Below, piece by piece: positions 18,378-28,380 of a stretch of 64,000 nt of DNA. Both the position numbers and the translations under genes were made by a program. How positions within the stretch are numbered: the stretch's first letter is position 1; every line of letters starts with the position of its first letter. The notes under the pieces are model-generated. The model saw only the letters and a program-made list of their open reading frames with translations, made no database searches and was not told where the DNA came from. The stretch is from Leuconostoc kimchii IMSNU 11154 (GTDB lineage: Bacteria; Bacillota; Bacilli; Lactobacillales; Lactobacillaceae): NCBI RefSeq assembly GCF_000092505.1, contig NC_014136.1, forward strand, positions 1,938,722 to 2,002,721, read 5' to 3'.

Positions 18378-18450
18378 TGTCATTGTGTTTCGGATTAAAG
18401 TGTTGTGACATCGAGGATGTTTCTTCGTATGATGGTTTGAGGAAAAAAAT

Positions 18451-19317
18451 ATGAACTTAAACCAGCAATTGTTAGCGATTCACTTGACACAAGGCATTGG
18501 CACAGCCACAACTTCATACATTATCAAATTGATTAATGAGGACGTGACACCAACGGTTTATCCTTGGTCATTAGACTTTCTATTAAAAATCGCCAAACCA
18601 ACCTATCATAATCGTATCCGTGCGAGTTATGCGGGTGCTTTACGACAAGCACAAGCTGTTAATGCGTCGTATATCACATTTTTTGATGCGGTGTATCCTC
18701 AACGTTTGCGTGAAATATTTGAGCCACCAATGATTTTATTTTATGCTGGTCGATTGGATGCACTTAAGTTACCTAGTCTATCCGTTGTTGGTACGCGGCA
18801 GGCGACTTCATATGGCATGTCGACTTTACGACATATGTTACCAGACGTGATCAATGCCGGCGTTGCTATCGTGTCAGGCTTAGCTCAGGGGATAGATGTG
18901 ATGTCGCATCAAATAACATTTGCGCATCAGGGGGTGCCCATTGCAGTCATTGGTACAGGAATCGATATTTTCTACCCTAGACGAAATGAGTCACTTCAAA
19001 AGCAAATTGCATTACAAGGCTTAGTATTAAGTGAATATATGCCTGGAACTGGTCCTCAGCGGTCGCATTTTCCAGCGCGTAATCGTATTATTGCGGGGCT
19101 ATCTTCAGCAACTTTAGTGGTCGAAGCAAAAAATAAATCGGGTAGCTTGATCACCGCTAATATTGCGTTACAAAATAACCGTGAAGTATTAGCTGTGCCT
19201 GGTTCGATTTTTTCAGAAACTTCTCGTGGCACAAATGAATTACTCAGTCTTGGTGCAAAATTAGTGACGCAACCACGAGATATACAGGATAGTGTCCAAT
19301 TACTTGATACGATTTAA
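18451..19317 (+). CDS. dprA: DNA processing protein DprA
   Basis: The product is 288 residues, normal for a Firmicutes DprA without extra C-terminal domain. The Rossmann-like core holds VVGTRQATSYG, IVSGLAQGIDVMSHQ, VIGTGIDIFYPRRN and FPARNRIIAGLS. DprA binds incoming single-stranded DNA and loads RecA in natural transformation. GAGGA lies before the ATG. No com-box promoter was seen; expression may come from readthrough of the ABC-F gene 73 bp upstream or from a local promoter. Confidence 0.95.
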   Translation: MNLNQQLLAIHLTQGIGTATTSYIIKLINEDVTPTVYPWSLDFLLKIAKPTYHNRIRASYAGALRQAQAVNASYITFFDAVYPQRLREIFEPPMILFYAGRLDALKLPSLSVVGTRQATSYGMSTLRHMLPDVINAGVAIVSGLAQGIDVMSHQITFAHQGVPIAVIGTGIDIFYPRRNESLQKQIALQGLVLSEYMPGTGPQRSHFPARNRIIAGLSSATLVVEAKNKSGSLITANIALQNNREVLAVPGSIFSETSRGTNELLSLGAKLVTQPRDIQDSVQLLDTI

Positions 19318-19359
19318 AAATATCGGGTGTGGTAGTCACTATTTTTTAAAATTAGGGAG

Positions 19360-19396
19360 CCAAATAAAGTTAGGTTTAACTTTATTTGGTTTTTTG
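19360..19396 (+). terminator. Rho-independent terminator of dprA
   Basis: CCAAATAAAGTTA and TAACTTTATTTGG pair exactly around GGTT and are followed by seven T. Confidence 0.88.
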
Positions 19397-19427
19397 TTGT
19401 TTATCAATCCATTTTAAGAAATAGGAT

Positions 19428-19486
19428 TGTTTTTTATGAGATGTAAGTGTAAAATATGTTGTAGGGAATGTAAACGCTTACATTCG
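19428..19486 (+). promoter_or_regulatory. PTS operon promoter with CcpA cre site
   Basis: TTGTTT (19428-19433) and TAAAAT (19450-19455) with 16-bp spacing form a promoter. ATGTAAACGCTTACA at 19468-19482 fits the cre consensus WTGNAARCGNWWNCA throughout and begins just after the expected transcription start, a position typical of CcpA repression. Binding is inferred. Confidence 0.75.
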
Positions 19487-19497
19487 TGATCTAAATA

Positions 19498-19511
19498 TCA
19501 GTGTACACTGA
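19498..19511. promoter_or_regulatory. 14-bp perfect palindrome in the PTS leader
   Basis: TCAGTGTACACTGA is fully palindromic and lies between the cre site and the Shine-Dalgarno of the IIA gene. It may be an operator for a second regulator. Confidence 0.4.
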
Positions 19512-19534
19512 CATGAAAGCAAGAGGAAAAGTGA

Positions 19535-19966
19535 ATGAAAAATCTCATTTTGGTAAGCCATGGCCAATTTTCAGAGGGTTTGAGAGATGCTCTCAGTATG
19601 TTTATCGGCGATGATATAGCAACTGTTAAAGCTATTGGATTTCAATCTGATGAAGATATTGGCCAGTTTGAAACGCGTGTTAAAAAGTTAGTCGCTAGTT
19701 TTGATGTTGATGCCTCGTTAATTGTTTTGGCTGACATTATTGGTGGTAGTCCGTTAACGGCTGTCACGAATATTTTAAATCAACAGGATAAATTGACAAA
19801 CACTGTGATTCTAGGTGGCATGAATTTCCCGATGGCACTCAATGCAGCTATCCTAAAAGACAGTTTGGATCAAGACGCATTCGTAACAGCTATTTTGAAC
19901 GAAGCAACAACGGCAGTAAAAAAGTTTGAAATAGCTAATGAATCAGACGATGATGAGGAAATTTGA
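19535..19966 (+). CDS. Mannose-family PTS component IIA
   Basis: The product is 143 residues. The N-terminus KNLILVSHGQFSEGL holds the phosphorylatable His9, and IVLADIIGGSP is the conserved family segment. It accepts phosphate from HPr and passes it to the separate IIB. It ends in an acidic tail (DDDEEI). First gene of an A-B-C-D-small membrane protein operon, 15 bp before the IIB gene. AAGAGGAAAAG is the ribosome site. The sugar may be mannose, glucose or an amino sugar; sequence alone does not decide. Confidence 0.93.
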   Translation: MKNLILVSHGQFSEGLRDALSMFIGDDIATVKAIGFQSDEDIGQFETRVKKLVASFDVDASLIVLADIIGGSPLTAVTNILNQQDKLTNTVILGGMNFPMALNAAILKDSLDQDAFVTAILNEATTAVKKFEIANESDDDEEI

Positions 19967-19981
19967 AAGGAATAAAAACTT

Positions 19982-20476
19982 ATGAGTATTTCATTTGTAC
20001 GTATCGATGACAGAATTATACACGGTCAAACTGTGACCCGTTGGGCGAAAGAATATCCTTGTGATGGTTTGATCGCAGTGAATGATGCTGCTGCAAACAA
20101 CCCTATTTTAAAGGATGCTTTTAAAAGTGCTTCTGAAAAGAAAACTTTTGTATGGACATTGGCACATTTTAAAGAAAAGGCACAACAAGTTTTAGATTCT
20201 GATCGCCAATACTTTTTAATCACTAAGACACCACAGGATATGAAAACAATTCTTGTTGACTATGGATTTGTCCCAAGTGAGATTAAAAAAGTCATTGTCG
20301 GACCGGCTAATGATCGACCTAACGCCATTAAACTTGGCAATAACCAATCAATTTTACCCGAAGAAGCAACTGCTTTTGAAGCCATTCAAAAACAGGGATA
20401 TCAAGTCAAGTTTCAGCTTTTACCTGATGTTTCAATTGGTTATTGGGATGATTTCAAAGGTAAATTTGATTTGTAA
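19982..20476 (+). CDS. Mannose-family PTS component IIB
   Basis: The product is 164 residues, the usual length for this family. The N-terminus SFVRIDDRIIHGQTVTRW contains the phosphorylated His14. It transfers phosphate from IIA to the incoming sugar with IIC and IID. The gene lies 15 bp after IIA and 24 bp before IIC. No HPr kinase or extra domain is attached. Confidence 0.94.
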   Translation: MSISFVRIDDRIIHGQTVTRWAKEYPCDGLIAVNDAAANNPILKDAFKSASEKKTFVWTLAHFKEKAQQVLDSDRQYFLITKTPQDMKTILVDYGFVPSEIKKVIVGPANDRPNAIKLGNNQSILPEEATAFEAIQKQGYQVKFQLLPDVSIGYWDDFKGKFDL

Positions 20477-20500
20477 ACTAACATAAAAGGGGTTAGGGAA

Positions 20501-21364
20501 ATGACAATTAGTTGGATACAAGCAAGTATTCTAGGTATTTTTGCCAGTTTGTCTTCTATGCCAGGTATGGCAGGGTCTACGATTGGTAATTACACGTTAG
20601 GGCGACCATTAGTCGGTGGTTTGGTGTGTGGTATTGTATTAGGTGATATGAAAACAGGTATTGCTGCCGGTGTTGCCATGCAGTTGGTCTATATCGCCTT
20701 AGTAACGCCAGGTGGTACAGTTTCTGCGGATTTAAGGGCCGTGTCTTATATCGGTATTCCGTTAGCCATGGTTGCTATTCATGCACAAGGACTTTCAGCA
20801 ACGTCAGCAAATGCTGCTGACTTAGCCAAGTCAATGGGTACCTTGGTTGGTACTGTTGGTACTGTATTGTTTTACGGAACAGCAACGATGAACCTTGTAT
20901 GGCAGCATATGGGTTGGCGTGCAGTTGAAAAAGGTGATTTTAAAAAACTGTATGCGGTTGACTGGGGTTATCCTTGGATTTCACATCTATTCTTCTCTTT
21001 CATACCAACCGTGCTGATGACGCATTTTGGTTCAAGTGCCGTTCAAGCGCTTAAAACAGCGTTACCAATGGATGGCATTCCAATGAAAACCTTATTCACA
21101 GTAGGTGCTTTACTACCCTGTGTCGGAATTGCTATTTTACTTAAGCAAATAGTAGAAGGACCACTTGACTTTATACCATTCTTTGTGGGATTTACCTTCG
21201 CGGCATCATTGAAACTTAATTTAGTTTCTGTAACAGTTGTATCGTTAATTTTTGCCATGATTTTTTACAAGTTGGATATGGCAATCAGCACTAATAAGCA
21301 ACCAGTGGCTAGCGCTTCAGGTGGTACAGTGATTGATGATGACGAGGAAGAAGAGGATATTTAA
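20501..21364 (+). CDS. Mannose-family PTS component IIC
   Basis: The product is 287 residues, strongly hydrophobic with several membrane helices. GNYTLGRPLVGGLVCGIVLGD is replaced here by its shorter visible form GRPLVGGLVCGIVLGD, followed by GIAAGVAMQLVYIALVTPGG, both typical of IIC of the mannose/sorbose family. It ends in the acidic tail DDDEEEEDI, echoing the tail of IIA. IIC and IID together form the sugar channel. AGGGG precedes the ATG; the stop is one base before the IID ATG. Confidence 0.92.
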   Translation: MTISWIQASILGIFASLSSMPGMAGSTIGNYTLGRPLVGGLVCGIVLGDMKTGIAAGVAMQLVYIALVTPGGTVSADLRAVSYIGIPLAMVAIHAQGLSATSANAADLAKSMGTLVGTVGTVLFYGTATMNLVWQHMGWRAVEKGDFKKLYAVDWGYPWISHLFFSFIPTVLMTHFGSSAVQALKTALPMDGIPMKTLFTVGALLPCVGIAILLKQIVEGPLDFIPFFVGFTFAASLKLNLVSVTVVSLIFAMIFYKLDMAISTNKQPVASASGGTVIDDDEEEEDI

Positions 21365-21365
21365 G

Positions 21366-22226
21366 ATGGCTAATACAGAAAAGAAAGTACTTTCTCGTAA
21401 GACGCTAAATCGATCTTTTCATCACTGGTTTTACGGTCATTTAACAGCATTTTCTCAAGAGCATATGCAAACGTTTGGGTACTTAACTTCAATGTTACCT
21501 ATTGTTGAGGAACTGTATGATAATAAAGAAGACCAAGAAAAAGCAATGAAAACCTATACAGCGTTCTTTAATACAGAACCACAGTTAGGAACAATTATTG
21601 TTGGAATCACTGCTAGTTTGGAAGAAGCCAGAGCTAATCAAGTTAACAGTGGTAGCAGTGGAGATGTTGATGATACAACGATTAACGGATTACGTGCAGG
21701 TTTGATGGGGCCTATTGCTGGTATTGGCGATTCGTTGGTTGTCGGAACATTAATTCCTGTTATTCTGGGTATAGCCTTGGGTATGTCTGATGGTGGTTCA
21801 CCGTTGGGCGCAATATTTTATATTATCGTTTGGAACCTAATTGGTTACTTTGGTATGCGTTTTGCCTACTTCAAAGGTTATGAGTTGGGTGATAAAGCAG
21901 TTGGTATTTTAATTGGCGCACAAGGTAAAGCCGTTCGAAAAGCAATTGCCACAGTGGGTGGTATGGTTGTTGGAGGCGTTGCGGCTACTTGGGTTACGGT
22001 GAAGACGTCGTTTAGATTAACAAATTCATCAGGTAAAGCTTACTTGGTATTACAAGATAAGTTAGATTCAGTTTATCCAGGACTATTGACTGCTGCTTTC
22101 ATTGTTGCTTGCTGGTGGTTAATGGCTAAAAAGAATATTTCACCAATTAAAGTCATGTTGATTTTGGTTGTTGTTGCTCTAATCGGTGTGTTAGTAGGAT
22201 TCTTTAACCCAGGATTAACTTATTAA
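21366..22226 (+). CDS. Mannose-family PTS component IID
   Basis: The product is 286 residues from ATG 21366, one base after the IIC stop; in-frame starts further up at 21333 lie in IIC. The N-terminus KTLNRSFHHWFYGHLT and LRAGLMGPIAGIGDSLVVGT match the IID family, including the conserved GxGDS segment. The C-terminal region has membrane helices. The ribosome site is within the IIC end (GAGGA). Confidence 0.93.
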   Translation: MANTEKKVLSRKTLNRSFHHWFYGHLTAFSQEHMQTFGYLTSMLPIVEELYDNKEDQEKAMKTYTAFFNTEPQLGTIIVGITASLEEARANQVNSGSSGDVDDTTINGLRAGLMGPIAGIGDSLVVGTLIPVILGIALGMSDGGSPLGAIFYIIVWNLIGYFGMRFAYFKGYELGDKAVGILIGAQGKAVRKAIATVGGMVVGGVAATWVTVKTSFRLTNSSGKAYLVLQDKLDSVYPGLLTAAFIVACWWLMAKKNISPIKVMLILVVVALIGVLVGFFNPGLTY

Positions 22227-22243
22227 GTCATGAGGGGTGTGAT

Positions 22244-22543
22244 ATGATAACAGATGCCAAAAGTATGTCACAAGGTTACAAAGATGAAATTGTGTTTCAA
22301 GAAAACATGTTACGTAATTTGCAGCATTGGCAATCTTTTTTCTCATTGTTAGTTGGTATTGGCGTGTTAATGACCTATTTTCTGAGACATCAAAGTCTTT
22401 GGATAGTTATCACTAGCGTGGGGGTAAGTGTTGTTAGTGCTATCCTAATGTTAATCGTAGGTTATGCAATTTATAAAGGTAGAAAAAATGTGACTAAAGT
22501 GATCGATAATTACGAAAAAGTGATGAAAGAAATTGTTGAATAA
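22244..22543 (+). CDS. Small membrane protein of the PTS operon
   Basis: The product is 99 residues with two predicted membrane helices (about 33-46 and 50-73), a polar N-terminus containing GYKDEIVFQENMLRNLQHWQ and a basic/acidic C-terminus. It has no recognised domain; I do not know its function. It starts 17 bp after IID with GAGGGG upstream and ends before the operon terminator, so it is part of the PTS transcript. A role in assembly or regulation of the IIC-IID channel is only a guess from position. Confidence 0.75.
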   Translation: MITDAKSMSQGYKDEIVFQENMLRNLQHWQSFFSLLVGIGVLMTYFLRHQSLWIVITSVGVSVVSAILMLIVGYAIYKGRKNVTKVIDNYEKVMKEIVE

Positions 22544-22570
22544 CGTCAGAAATTTAATGATTTGTCAGAT

Positions 22571-22611
22571 AAAAGGCGTCAACTAGGATTTAATCTAGTT
22601 AACGCTTTTTT
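22571..22611. terminator. Terminator of PTS operon
   Basis: AAAAGGCGTCAACTAG pairs with CTAGTTAACGCTTTTTT with one mismatch or bulge. It lies between the PTS operon and the convergent rgg-like gene. Confidence 0.7.
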
Positions 22612-22655
22612 AGTGATCGTCAATACAACGTCAGACAGTTGGTACGACCTTATCT

Positions 22656-23496
22656 TCAAGATAATAGTTGATAGTATTTTATTGTATGATCAAATAGTTT
22701 TTGAAGTTGAGTCATATGAAGCGACCTAACAATATTATAGGCTTCATGAATTGTGGTTTTGTTATTTTCAAATAGGCCACGTAAAAATAATAGCCAAGTT
22801 TGGAAAGTCATGTCTTGTTCAAAGTGGTCAATAAAATCCAATCGTAAGAACAGTGATTGAGTGATAGTCGTTTTTTGTTGTAACATAGTTGATTCTAAAA
22901 ACGCGATTAGAGTAGGTGCTACCATATTGCTCGCTGCTGTTGATAATTTGTTGTTGAGGTATTGATTTAAAATATCATTAATATAGGGCTTTAATTTTTC
23001 AACGTTTATCATATTGTGTACAAAAAAAAACAAACAAAGATCATAGTATTGCCAATTATCAATAGCAAAAAAATAATCTATGAGTTCACGCTGTATTAAT
23101 TCGCTTGCCAATGCATAGTCCAAACGATATAAGGTCGATTTAGCCATTAGAGCAAAATGTCTTCGTGTCAAATTATCTGGCTGTTCGATGGTCTTGTCTT
23201 GAGCTACATCATAAATATGTTGTAATGCAACTTTATCTTGTTTGACATACGCCTGCTCTAAAGCTGATTTTATTAAGTCTAAATTGTTTTTTTTTCCCAA
23301 ATGTCGCTTCGAAGTACTCTTCAATGGGTATGTTTAAAATTTGACAAATTTCTTGTAAATTGTAATCAGTTGGGGAACTTTGATTATTCTCTATTCGGGA
23401 GATCATCGATTGGGAACCAATTAAATGACCTAATTCTTTTTGAGAAATGCCTCTCGATTTCCTAATTTTTTTAATGATTTCATCGTTTTTTATCAT
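22656..23496 (-). pseudogene. Rgg/MutR-type regulator, frameshifted at an A9 tract
   Basis: The N-terminal part starts at 23496 (CGGAG upstream) with an XRE helix-turn-helix: IRKSRGISQKELGHLIGSQS, then ISRIENNQSSP. It reads on through NIPIEEYF and then meets nine A (plus-strand T9 at 23287-23295) and ends at 23233. The C-terminal ~215 residues continue in another frame down to 22656 and are helical, as in Rgg/GadR/MutR regulators. With eight A the frames join into one 279-residue protein, the normal Rgg size. It is divergent from the glucansucrase gene, as rgg is near gtfG in Streptococcus gordonii. Alternatives: pseudogene, transcriptional slippage, phase variation, or sequence error. Confidence 0.75.
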
Positions 23497-23512
23497 AGTA
23501 AATTTCTCCGGG

Positions 23513-23540
23513 TCATAATATTCATTTTTGAATATTATGA
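23513..23540. promoter_or_regulatory. 12-bp inverted repeat between rgg-like gene and glucansucrase
   Basis: TCATAATATTCA (23513-23524) and TGAATATTATGA (23529-23540) are exact complements around TTTT. It lies just upstream of the rgg-like ribosome site and about 105 bp before the glucansucrase start. A TATATT at 23561-23566 may be a glucansucrase -10, without a good -35, as expected for an activated promoter. Possible Rgg or other regulator site. Confidence 0.5.
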
Positions 23541-23645
23541 AGTTGTGTATTTTATTAGTGTATATTGAAAGGGTTGTTGATGTCAATAAGCATTTATTGA
23601 GAGTGACAATTAACGAAAAAATGACTATTTTTGGAGAAAAATAAC

Positions 23646-26600
23646 ATGAAGAATGAAAAAACAACATGCCGTAAGAAGCTTTATAAGTCGGGTAAATTAT
23701 GGGTTGCCGCTGGTATTTTGAGCTTTGGGTTAGCAGTACAACAGCAAGTATACGCCGATACAACACATGGTGAATCGACTACTCAGGTTGTAGCAGCAAC
23801 AAACGTTGATACATCTGTTTCAGATACGCCTACCGTGACAGATGCAGGTGCAAAAGATGCCACCACAAGTCATGATAACGTTATCGTACATGACGATCAA
23901 GCAGCGAATAGCACACAAACAAATAATCAGAATCAGGAAACTAATCATGCTGATGCGGTGACAGCGCCAACGGATGTGGCCCAAACAGATTCTACTGCCC
24001 AAGTTGCTCCTATAGCAAGCACGAATAGCGATGACACACAAGTTGATGTGACGACAGGCACCGTGAACGATGTCAATAATAACCAACCTGACGCTGATAA
24101 AGGCGCAAGTGATCAAAAAAGCTCTGATGTCAATCATGCTGACACGCAAACTAACGTTAATAAAGATGCTAGCGTTAGCAACACTAACAATACGGATAAA
24201 GACGTTAACACCCAAATTGCTTCTGACAAAGACGCAGGGAATCAAACAGATCCTACCCAAGATACGAATGAACAGCGCACGACAGATAAAAAAAATGATG
24301 ACAATCAGGATATAACTGATACAACAACTAATAATCCGTCGGCCAAAAATGATAAACGTGACACAAACACACCTGAACCAATACAATACAGTTCAAAAAA
24401 TATTCAAACAGTTAATGGTCAAACAGTTTATGTTGATGATAATGGTCAAATTAAGAAAAATTTTACTGCAATTGTAGATGGTCATGTTCTATATTTTGAT
24501 AAAGATAATGGTTTTTTAGTCCCAACTGATGATTATAAATTTAAACAAGGGCTAACAAGTCAAAATGATAATTTTTCCCAACATAACGCTGTTCATGACG
24601 ATACGGCAGACAGCTTTACTGACATTGATGGTTATTTAACCGCAGATAGTTGGTATCGACCAACTGACATACTCACGGATGGTAAAAATTGGACACCTTC
24701 AACGGACAACGATTTTCGACCACTATTGATGAGTTGGTGGCCAGACAAAGTCACACAAGTTAATTATTTGAACTATATGAAAAATGCTGGTTTGAGTCAA
24801 CATTCAGTTGATTTTACTGACGAAGATGACCAAAGTGATTTGAACAAGGCAGCACACGATATTCAAGCTAATATTGAACAAAAAATAAGTCAAGATCAAC
24901 AAACTGATTGGTTAAAACAGACAATATCTAATTTTGTTGATAGCCAACCAAATTGGAATATCGCTAGTGAGTACCAAACAACTGGTGATGACAAGGATCA
25001 CTTACAAGGTGGCGCTTTACTATATGTTAATAGTGATAAAACACCTGATGCAAATTCTGATTACCGTCTTTTGAATAGGACCCCAACTAATCAAAAAGGT
25101 TATTATTCTTATTCAGAAGATCCAACGCAAGGTGGTTATGATTTCTTATTAGCCAATGATGTTGATAATTCTAATCCTGTTGTTCAAGCTGAACAACTTA
25201 ATTGGTTATACTATTTGTTGAACTTTGGTTCAATTACTAATCAGGATGCCGATGCTAATTTTGATAGCATTCGTGTGGATGCTGTTGATAACGTTGATGC
25301 TGATTTATTACAAATTCAGTCTGACTATATGAAGGCAGCCTATGGGGTCGATAAGGATGACGCGACTGCGAATCAACATCTATCTATTTTAGAAGACTGG
25401 AGTGATAACGACGCTCAGTATGTCAAAGACCATGGTGATAATCAGTTGTCAATGGATAATAAACTCAGATTGTCTTTGAAATATTCTTTGACAATGCCGG
25501 TTACTGATCAAGATGGGCATGCCGTTCGTAGTGGATTAGAGCCGCTCATAACAAATAGTTTAGTGAATCGGACAGTGGATGATACGGATAATACTGCGAG
25601 ACCAAACTATTCCTTTGTAAGGGCACATGATAGTGAAGTTCAGACGGTTATTGCTGAAATTATTAAACAAAAAATCAATCCTAATTCAGATGGCTTGACA
25701 CCAACACAAGACGAGTTAACACAAGCATTTAAGATTTATAATGCTGATCAGTTGAAAACGGATAAAGAATTTACACAATTCAACATACCAAGCACTTATG
25801 CTTTGTTGTTAACCAATAAGGACACGGTACCGCGTGTTTATTATGGTGACCTTTTCACTGATGATGGTCAATATATGGCGAACAAATCGCCTTATTATGA
25901 TGCGATTAATACATTGCTACAATCACGTTTGAAGTATGTAGCTGGTGGACAGACGATGGCAATGCACTATGTTACTGGCGATTCATCGATGGCCGCAGAT
26001 TCTAATCATGGTGTACTCACATCTGTACGTTATGGTAAGGGGGCTATGTCAGCGACCGATGAAGGTACAAGTGAAACACGTACGCAGGGGTTGGCAGTTA
26101 TTGAGGCGAACAATCCTGATTTGAAACTAAGCCAGTCAGACCAAATTGTTGTTACAATGGGTGCTGCTCACAAAAATCAAGCTTATCGCCCAATATTATT
26201 GACGACCAAAGATGGCCTGGTTACTGAAATTAATCAGTCAGATACGGATTTGTCAAAAATCAAATATACGAACGGCGATGGACAATTAATTTTTGATGCT
26301 TCAGAAATTCAAGGCGTTGCTAATCCACAAGTTTCAGGATATTTGGCAGTTTGGGCACCGGTTGATGCACAGGACACGCAAGATGCAAGAACAGCAGACA
26401 GCGAGCTTACGTCAATTAATAATGGTCAAACATTGCATTCGAATGCTGCATTAGATTCTCAAGTTATTTATGAAAGTTTTTCTAACTTTCAATCATTCCC
26501 AACCAATGCAGACGAATATACAAATACAATTATCGCTAAAAATACACAACTCTACAAGGACTGGGGTATTACGAGTTTTGAATTTGCACCACAGTACCGA

Positions 26601-28295
26601 TCAAGTACAGAGGGTAGTTTCTTAGATTCGATTATTCAAAATGGCTACGCATTTACTGATCGTTATGATCTTGGATTTAACATACCAACAAAGTATGGCA
26701 CAGTCGACGAATTACGCGATGCAATTAAATCTTTGCACGCATCAGGCATCAAAGCGATGGCTGACTGGGTGCCGGATCAAATTTATAACCTAACAGGTCA
26801 GCAAGTGGTTACGGCAGAACGTGTCAATAATTCAGGTGTTTATAATAATAATTCAGTGATTAATAAAACACTTTATGCGGCAAAAACTGTGGGTGGGGGC
26901 GATTATCAAAAACAATATGGTGGTGCTTTTCTTGATACCATCAAATCGCAATATCCTTCGTTGTTTACCACCAATCAAATTTCTACTGGGGTACCAATGG
27001 ATCCAAGTGAAAAAATTCAGGAATGGTCTGCAAAATACTTCAATGGTAGTAACATCCAAGGACGAGGTGCTTACTATGTTTTGAAGGATTGGGCAACTAA
27101 CGACTACTTTAAGGTTGCCTCAGGAGATAAAAATGCCTTTTTGCCAAAACAATTGGTGAATCAAACATCAAATACAGGATTTGTTTCGGATGACAAGGGA
27201 ATGACCTATTTTTCAACGAGTGGTTATCAAGCGAAAGATACCTTTATTCAAGATAAAAATTCAAATTGGTATTATTTTGATAAGAATGGCTACATGACTT
27301 ATTCTTTCCAGAAAATCAATGGCGCAACCTACTACTTCTTGCCAAATGGTGTTGAGTTGCAAGATGCCTATTTGACTGATGCTGATGGGAACACGTATTA
27401 CTTTAATCAACAAGGTAAACAAGCAGCTGGTGATTATTTCATGGACAGTCAGAAGCAATGGCGCTATTTTGACAAAAATGGTGTGATGGCAAATAAAGGG
27501 TTAACAACGATTAAAATAGACCAACAAACACATGTTCAATACTTCAACAGTGACGGCATTCAAGTCAAGGGGCAACTAGTTACAAGTGCTGATGGGCAAT
27601 TGCGCTACTTCTCTGCTGATTCTGGTGATATGTTGACTGATCAATTTAAGCAGTTAGAGGACAACTCATGGGTTTACTTTGGTTCAAACGGTGTTGCTGT
27701 CAAGGGTCAAAGGACTATTCAAGGACAAAAGCTGTATTTCGACGATAACTACCGTCAAATCAAAGGACATGAGTATGTTGACAATCAAGGGCGAATTACT
27801 TATTATGATGCTGATTCAGGTGAGATGATTGTTAATCGCTTTGAGAAGCTATCTAATGGTGATTGGGCATACTTTGGTGCAAATGGTCGTGCTGTCAAGG
27901 GAAGTCAAGCAATCAAAGGTCAGAAGCTTTATTTCGATGATCAATATAATCAGATTAAGGGGCATGAGTACGTTGATAATCAAGGACGGACAACTTATTA
28001 TGATGCTGATTCTGGCGAAATGATTGTTAATCGCTTTGAAAAGCTGACAGATGGTTCATGGTTTTACTTTGGTGCAAATGGTCGTGCTGTTAAGGGTAAT
28101 CAAACAATTAATGGTCAAAATTTGTTTTTTGATGACAATTATCACCAAATCAAAGGACAGGCGGTGACTGATAAGCAGGGCAAAACGCGTTATTATGACG
28201 CAGATTCAGGAGAGATGGTAACAGATCGCTTTGAAAGATTGTCAGATGGCTCATGGCAGTATTTCGGTGTTGACGGCGTGATGAAAATGGCTTAA
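23646..28295 (+). CDS. Glucansucrase (GH70), dextransucrase type
   Basis: The product is 1549 residues from ATG 23646 (TTGGAGAAAA upstream). It has a KxYKxGKxW signal peptide (KLYKSGKLW; cleavage near VYADT), a ~200-residue Thr/Asn/Asp-rich linker, some YG-type repeats, then a circularly permuted GH70 core. Catalytic residues: Asp545 ([12 protein letters not shown]), Glu583 ([11 protein letters not shown]), Asp662 ([13 protein letters not shown]); motif I (ADWVPDQ) comes later, near residue 1040. SEV after the stabiliser Asp is typical of alpha-1,6-forming dextransucrases; EDWS instead of the common EAWS is a variant. C-terminal glucan-binding repeats end the protein; no sortase motif. It would polymerise the glucose of sucrose outside the cell. 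Confidence 0.95.
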   Translation: MKNEKTTCRKKLYKSGKLWVAAGILSFGLAVQQQVYADTTHGESTTQVVAATNVDTSVSDTPTVTDAGAKDATTSHDNVIVHDDQAANSTQTNNQNQETNHADAVTAPTDVAQTDSTAQVAPIASTNSDDTQVDVTTGTVNDVNNNQPDADKGASDQKSSDVNHADTQTNVNKDASVSNTNNTDKDVNTQIASDKDAGNQTDPTQDTNEQRTTDKKNDDNQDITDTTTNNPSAKNDKRDTNTPEPIQYSSKNIQTVNGQTVYVDDNGQIKKNFTAIVDGHVLYFDKDNGFLVPTDDYKFKQGLTSQNDNFSQHNAVHDDTADSFTDIDGYLTADSWYRPTDILTDGKNWTPSTDNDFRPLLMSWWPDKVTQVNYLNYMKNAGLSQHSVDFTDEDDQSDLNKAAHDIQANIEQKISQDQQTDWLKQTISNFVDSQPNWNIASEYQTTGDDKDHLQGGALLYVNSDKTPDANSDYRLLNRTPTNQKGYYSYSEDPTQGGYDFLLANDVDNSNPVVQAEQLNWLYYLLNFGSITNQDADANFDSIRVDAVDNVDADLLQIQSDYMKAAYGVDKDDATANQHLSILEDWSDNDAQYVKDHGDNQLSMDNKLRLSLKYSLTMPVTDQDGHAVRSGLEPLITNSLVNRTVDDTDNTARPNYSFVRAHDSEVQTVIAEIIKQKINPNSDGLTPTQDELTQAFKIYNADQLKTDKEFTQFNIPSTYALLLTNKDTVPRVYYGDLFTDDGQYMANKSPYYDAINTLLQSRLKYVAGGQTMAMHYVTGDSSMAADSNHGVLTSVRYGKGAMSATDEGTSETRTQGLAVIEANNPDLKLSQSDQIVVTMGAAHKNQAYRPILLTTKDGLVTEINQSDTDLSKIKYTNGDGQLIFDASEIQGVANPQVSGYLAVWAPVDAQDTQDARTADSELTSINNGQTLHSNAALDSQVIYESFSNFQSFPTNADEYTNTIIAKNTQLYKDWGITSFEFAPQYRSSTEGSFLDSIIQNGYAFTDRYDLGFNIPTKYGTVDELRDAIKSLHASGIKAMADWVPDQIYNLTGQQVVTAERVNNSGVYNNNSVINKTLYAAKTVGGGDYQKQYGGAFLDTIKSQYPSLFTTNQISTGVPMDPSEKIQEWSAKYFNGSNIQGRGAYYVLKDWATNDYFKVASGDKNAFLPKQLVNQTSNTGFVSDDKGMTYFSTSGYQAKDTFIQDKNSNWYYFDKNGYMTYSFQKINGATYYFLPNGVELQDAYLTDADGNTYYFNQQGKQAAGDYFMDSQKQWRYFDKNGVMANKGLTTIKIDQQTHVQYFNSDGIQVKGQLVTSADGQLRYFSADSGDMLTDQFKQLEDNSWVYFGSNGVAVKGQRTIQGQKLYFDDNYRQIKGHEYVDNQGRITYYDADSGEMIVNRFEKLSNGDWAYFGANGRAVKGSQAIKGQKLYFDDQYNQIKGHEYVDNQGRTTYYDADSGEMIVNRFEKLTDGSWFYFGANGRAVKGNQTINGQNLFFDDNYHQIKGQAVTDKQGKTRYYDADSGEMVTDRFERLSDGSWQYFGVDGVMKMA
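27726..28292 (+). repeat. 65-residue glucan-binding repeats
   Basis: Three units start at 27726, 27921 and 28116 with a 195-bp period; the last is shortened. Each has the pattern [16 protein letters not shown], then YYDADSGEM and [12 protein letters not shown]. Units one and two are nearly identical in protein and DNA, pointing to recent duplication. A more diverged unit precedes them from about 27540. Confidence 0.85.
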
Positions 28296-28308
28296 CAAAT
28301 TTCAATTA

Positions 28309-28356
28309 AAAAGTGTTCTATCGTAACTTCATCAATCGTTGCGATAGAACACTTTT
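28309..28356. terminator. Bidirectional terminator after glucansucrase
   Basis: AAAAGTGTTCTATCG and CGATAGAACACTTTT are exact complements with an 18-nt loop. It also faces the end of the convergent lacI-family gene. Confidence 0.82.
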
Positions 28357-28380
28357 GCTGTATGTTGGACAATGACTGGG

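Noticed and set aside
23820..24386. 188-residue minus-strand frame inside the glucansucrase linker
   Set aside because: It is a shadow of the Thr/Asn/Asp-rich repeat region; its Cys/Ile/Arg-rich composition is not protein-like and no ribosome site is seen.
27540..28292. Regular DNA repeats that could suggest a CRISPR or tandem array
   Set aside because: They are in-frame 195-bp protein repeats of the glucan-binding domain, with no spacers.
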